Source of the DNA: JABIBT01 sp964471565
GTDB taxonomy: Archaea > Nanobdellota > Nanobdellia > SCGC-AAA011-G17 > PNOQ01
Assembly: GCA_964471565.1 (NCBI GenBank)
Contig: CAYYFK010000001.1
Span: 1 to 64,000, forward strand
Direction of reading: 5' to 3'
DNA length: 64,000 bases
Below the pieces are notes generated by a model that had not been told where the DNA came from, searched no databases, and saw nothing but the letters and a program-made list of their open reading frames with translations. Position numbers and translations under genes: made by a program. Shown here piece by piece: positions 61,385 to 64,000 of the stretch (positions within the stretch are counted from its first letter, which is position 1; every line of letters starts with the position of its first letter).

Positions 61385-61427
61385 AATTATTATTAATTAA
61401 AAAAAGAAACTTACATATATATATATG

Positions 61428-62240
61428 TTACGATTTAAGCTTATAACACTCTTCCTTCATAGTGCACCTTGCACATTTATTTCGATTCTTAACAAAGGAT
61501 GGCAACTTGCCATCTAAACACTTATCTATACTATCCAAAATAGTAGAAACATAATCGCCAATGAATTCATTATTCTGAACCAATCTTCTCTCTTCAGATT
61601 CCAAATAATTAACAAACCCATGTTTTACTTTCTTACCAAAATTTCCTTCCGCAAGAATCATATAGCTCTCAACCTGAAGTCTATCTCCTGGCCAAACTCC
61701 TTCAGTTGGACCCTTACTCGTTTTCAACTCAATTGGAACAATATGTTCTGGATAAATTTCAATTCTATCTACAGTTCCTTTCAACATATTATTTTCAAGT
61801 CTTACCCAACTAAGATATTTAGGAAATAATTCCTTCCATAGTTCTTCAGAATAAATTTTTCTTCTAATCATAAAATTGAAAATATTATTGGCTCTAAAAT
61901 TTACTTCCTTAAGAATAATTGGCCAAACTTCATGAAAAAAATCGGCCACTCCACATCCAATTTTTAACAAGCTTTCTCCTCCCTCTTCGATAATTTCGTT
62001 AGCAATTTCATAATATTTTCTTCTAAACACCATTTGGATTTCGTCTAATTTTTTAAAACTCTTTATTGATTTAACGATTTCTTCATCAACAGAATTAATT
62101 TTGTCAAATATTCTATATTTCAAATCAGATTTAATTGGCATTTTATCTTCAAAAACACCAATTTTTCTAGTTTGTTCTAAGTAAAGCTTTCTTTTACAAT
62201 ACAAGTAAGTAGAGATCCAACTAATTGGCATAGGTCTCAT
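61428..62240 (-). CDS. Cas4-like PD-(D/E)xK nuclease, stand-alone
   Basis: 270 residues. An N-terminal Cys (TYLYCKRKLYLE), the nuclease residues GTVDRIE and IELKTSKG (D and ExK), and a C-terminal Cys cluster (NKCARCTMKEECYK) form the four-Cys Fe-S layout of Cas4/AddB-type exonucleases. No CRISPR array or other cas gene is seen, so a repair or other role is as likely as CRISPR adaptation. Confidence 0.8.
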   Translation of the reverse strand: MRPMPISWISTYLYCKRKLYLEQTRKIGVFEDKMPIKSDLKYRIFDKINSVDEEIVKSIKSFKKLDEIQMVFRRKYYEIANEIIEEGGESLLKIGCGVADFFHEVWPIILKEVNFRANNIFNFMIRRKIYSEELWKELFPKYLSWVRLENNMLKGTVDRIEIYPEHIVPIELKTSKGPTEGVWPGDRLQVESYMILAEGNFGKKVKHGFVNYLESEERRLVQNNEFIGDYVSTILDSIDKCLDGKLPSFVKNRNKCARCTMKEECYKLKS

Positions 62241-62271
62241 ATTAATAGGGAAGTTATCAAAAACTTATAAA

Positions 62272-63357
62272 TCATTCCAAAACGTATATTTCTCTCTCAA
62301 TAATACTCTTTTTGTCCTTATAGACTATTGGAAATTTAATATCATCTACTCTTGCTATTTTAAATCCAGATTTTTTAAAAAAAGAATTTATTTCCAATTT
62401 ATATTTTTGCCTATTTGAAGCTTTAAAGATTGGCATCACTATAGCCAATTTACCATTTTTCTTTAACATTTTTTTCAGATTAATAAAAAAAGGTTCATAT
62501 AACTCATTTAATTCTTTAACAACTTCAACAACTTCCTCTTTCCTTGGATAACTCTTAAAATAAGGTCCCAAATAAGGTTCACTGGCCACACAATCAAATG
62601 AATTTTCCTTAAAATACTTATCAACTTTTGAAGAATCTCCGAGGACAATATTATAATCTTTCTTAGAAATAGAATTTAGATTTTTCAGCGCCTTTTTTCT
62701 AATCTCCTTATCTATTTCAACTCCGCTACAAGTTATTCCTTGTAAAACACATTCTTCTAACAAAACTCCCATGCCGCAAAAAGGATCTAACAGGATCTTT
62801 CCTTTCTTCCCCCCAGCAAGATTAATTAAAATTTTAGCCAACCTAATTGACATATTTCTTTTAAAATCATTATATGGCCTTTCGTTATCTCTTTTTTTAT
62901 ACTCTTTAGGATTAGAAACCTGGAAAGTCCTTCCAACATATTTATCACAAACAACAAACTCTAAAACACCATTCAATTCTCTTGGTGTAAAGTGGGTTTC
63001 TTTGGGTTTTTTTCTTGTTGCTTTTATTTTTTGAAATTTAAACCACTTAGATATATACGCTTCAAACTTTTCAAAAATTTTATCACTTCCATACGCACTG
63101 ATGGCATAATTAAGTTTATTCTTGCTTCCCAAATAAAAATCTATGTCTTTAATTTCGTTCTCAAGTATAACTTCAGCTATCTTAATAGTTCCTCCAAGTT
63201 TAGATATGTCTACATCGAATTTATCAAAAGAAAAAATAGCAATATTTTTCTCATAATATTCTAATTTATATTTCAAATTAAAATTCTTAAAATAACTAAT
63301 TAATTCAGCATAAGATAGTTCCGGATCCCTTCCTAAAACAAAAATATATTTCTTCAT
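62272..63357 (-). CDS. Trm11/TrmG10-like tRNA N2-guanine methyltransferase
   Basis: 361 residues. The N-terminus (KKYIFVLGRDPELSYAELISYF) and the middle fit a THUMP-containing protein. The C-terminal methyltransferase has LLDPFCGMGVLLEECVLQG (motif I) and VASEPYLGPYFK in place of the usual DPPYG (motif IV). The predicted activity is tRNA guanosine N2-methylation. A DNA methylase of the same fold is the alternative. Confidence 0.8.
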   Translation of the reverse strand: MKKYIFVLGRDPELSYAELISYFKNFNLKYKLEYYEKNIAIFSFDKFDVDISKLGGTIKIAEVILENEIKDIDFYLGSKNKLNYAISAYGSDKIFEKFEAYISKWFKFQKIKATRKKPKETHFTPRELNGVLEFVVCDKYVGRTFQVSNPKEYKKRDNERPYNDFKRNMSIRLAKILINLAGGKKGKILLDPFCGMGVLLEECVLQGITCSGVEIDKEIRKKALKNLNSISKKDYNIVLGDSSKVDKYFKENSFDCVASEPYLGPYFKSYPRKEEVVEVVKELNELYEPFFINLKKMLKKNGKLAIVMPIFKASNRQKYKLEINSFFKKSGFKIARVDDIKFPIVYKDKKSIIEREIYVLE

Positions 63358-63376
63358 AAAAAAATAGGCCCTTTAT

Positions 63377-64000
63377 TCATTTATTTAACTTTCTAATTGG
63401 ATTTTTCTGCTCCATGGAAAAAATAACAAATGGTCTATTATCCAAATATTTTCTAACTTTTATATTATCTATAATAACACTTCCCTTCAAAAAACTGTCT
63501 GCATTAAAATTAACCATGCCAATTTCTGAAATTAAATCAAAATTCTCCAAGTTCAAAGCAGATTCCTCATTAAAATAAAAATCAAAATTGGTATCGGATT
63601 TCTGAACAATACTAATATCATTCCAAATAAAATGGTCATACATAATTCCAGTAGGTTCCCACCCATCATATTGATGATTATAAACTAAAAATTCATTTAT
63701 GGCTTCTTCTCCACCAAATTTTAGACGTGCACCAAACCTATCTCCATCTAAATTTTTAATTCCCACTTCTCCCCTACTAAAATGGGTAAAATAAATAGAA
63801 AAATCAACAGCAACCTCGTTAAGGGATTTATTCATAGATTTAGAATCGACTCCCCCTGGCCTATACAATGGCAACCAACTGAGATAATCAGAAATAAATT
63901 CTCCAGAAATAGTTTCATCCTTTTCTGTTTGAATAAATACCTTATCTTCTGAGCTATCCGAACAAAGAAGATTTTGCTTACTTGTGGCATACTCTATAAC
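63377..64000 (-). CDS. Beta-sandwich protein, 5' truncated by the window edge
   Basis: The frame is open from the window end (64000) through residue codons to the stop at 63377, so the start lies outside. About 207 residues are visible. A jelly-roll-like domain includes VAVDFSIYFTHFSRGEVGIKNL, ARLKFGGEEAINEFLVYN, and a KGSVIIDNIKVRK strand, as seen in LamG or carbohydrate-binding modules. Cys is almost absent. A surface or glycan-binding role is inferred. Confidence 0.65.
   Translation of the reverse strand, partial: VIEYATSKQNLLCSDSSEDKVFIQTEKDETISGEFISDYLSWLPLYRPGGVDSKSMNKSLNEVAVDFSIYFTHFSRGEVGIKNLDGDRFGARLKFGGEEAINEFLVYNHQYDGWEPTGIMYDHFIWNDISIVQKSDTNFDFYFNEESALNLENFDLISEIGMVNFNADSFLKGSVIIDNIKVRKYLDNRPFVIFSMEQKNPIRKLNK

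Noticed and set aside
61428..62240. A CRISPR-Cas locus suggested by the Cas4-like gene
   Set aside because: No direct repeats with regular spacers and no other cas genes are visible in the window.

Overview
The window comes from an AT-rich, very gene-dense archaeal genome. The information-processing genes are archaeal: PCNA, Rpo11/RpoL, transcription factor S, aMBF1, aRF1, ribosomal proteins eS19, eL39 and eL31, Cbf5, Hjc, and a tRNA-Ser and tRNA-Phe. Small genes, many convergent genes overlapping at their 3' ends, form III RuBisCO with the AMP pathway, and many short K-R-G-Q signal proteins suggest a DPANN archaeon, most likely of the Woesearchaeota/Pacearchaeota type. That placement is an inference from gene content. 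Most genes have a TATA-like box centred 24-28 nt before the start codon and so look leaderless. Six genes (S-layer protein, a pilin-like protein, a histone-fold protein, a knottin-like peptide and two lipoproteins) have a leader with a strong Shine-Dalgarno instead.

Layout. 1-5.5 kb: nonulosonic (sialic-type) acid genes: NeuA-like (cut by the window edge), a MptE/GT42-like protein, an APH-fold kinase, NeuB-like synthase, a BASS-family transporter and a GT4 glycosyltransferase. 5.5-6.4 kb: a RelE/RelB-type toxin-antitoxin pair plus two tandem paralogous mini-ORFs of 42 and 45 codons. 6.4-15.2 kb: a Wzx/MATE flippase, a SpoIIM-like protein, then a cell-surface sugar operon: GT2, DUF2304, GT9, GmhA-like isomerase, an unusual pyruvate kinase-ATP sulfurylase fusion, and HldE. 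15.2-22.8 kb: the AMP salvage route (ribose-1,5-bisphosphate isomerase, form III RuBisCO, AMP phosphorylase), interrupted by an MNT-HEPN module, a HAD phosphatase, a LAGLIDADG protein and an AI-2E-type membrane protein.

22.8-36.9 kb: surface proteins. These are an N-glycosylation-site-rich protein whose signal peptide is out of frame at an 8-T run, paralogous anchored proteins, the S-layer protein, and an operon of class III-signal (KRGQ) proteins around a giant Cys-rich protein. A second MNT-HEPN module lies in that operon. The giant gene is split by a 100-N scaffold gap flanked by an exact 55-bp duplication; removing the artefact restores one ORF of about 1225 residues. 36.9-47.7 kb: replication, transcription and translation genes, signal peptidase, an anchored thioredoxin and a processive GT2. 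47.8-54.7 kb: a second LAGLIDADG protein next to tRNA-Phe, a DNRLRE lipoprotein, a pilin-like protein, ribosomal proteins, Cbf5, a radical SAM protein, a histone-fold protein and the knottin-like peptide. 54.7-64 kb: Hjc, lamin-tail and Ig-like surface proteins, a membrane-anchored terpenoid-cyclase-like toroid protein, a small kinase, a lipoprotein, a Cas4-like nuclease, a Trm11-like methyltransferase and a truncated beta-rich protein.

Together the window describes a small-genome archaeon with a heavily decorated surface (nonulosonate, heptose-type sugars, S-layer, pilin-like fibres, disulfide-rich proteins), nucleotide-derived carbon metabolism through RuBisCO, and several small toxin-antitoxin modules. 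No CRISPR array, rRNA or insertion sequence was seen, and no intergenic stretch exceeds about 300 bp.
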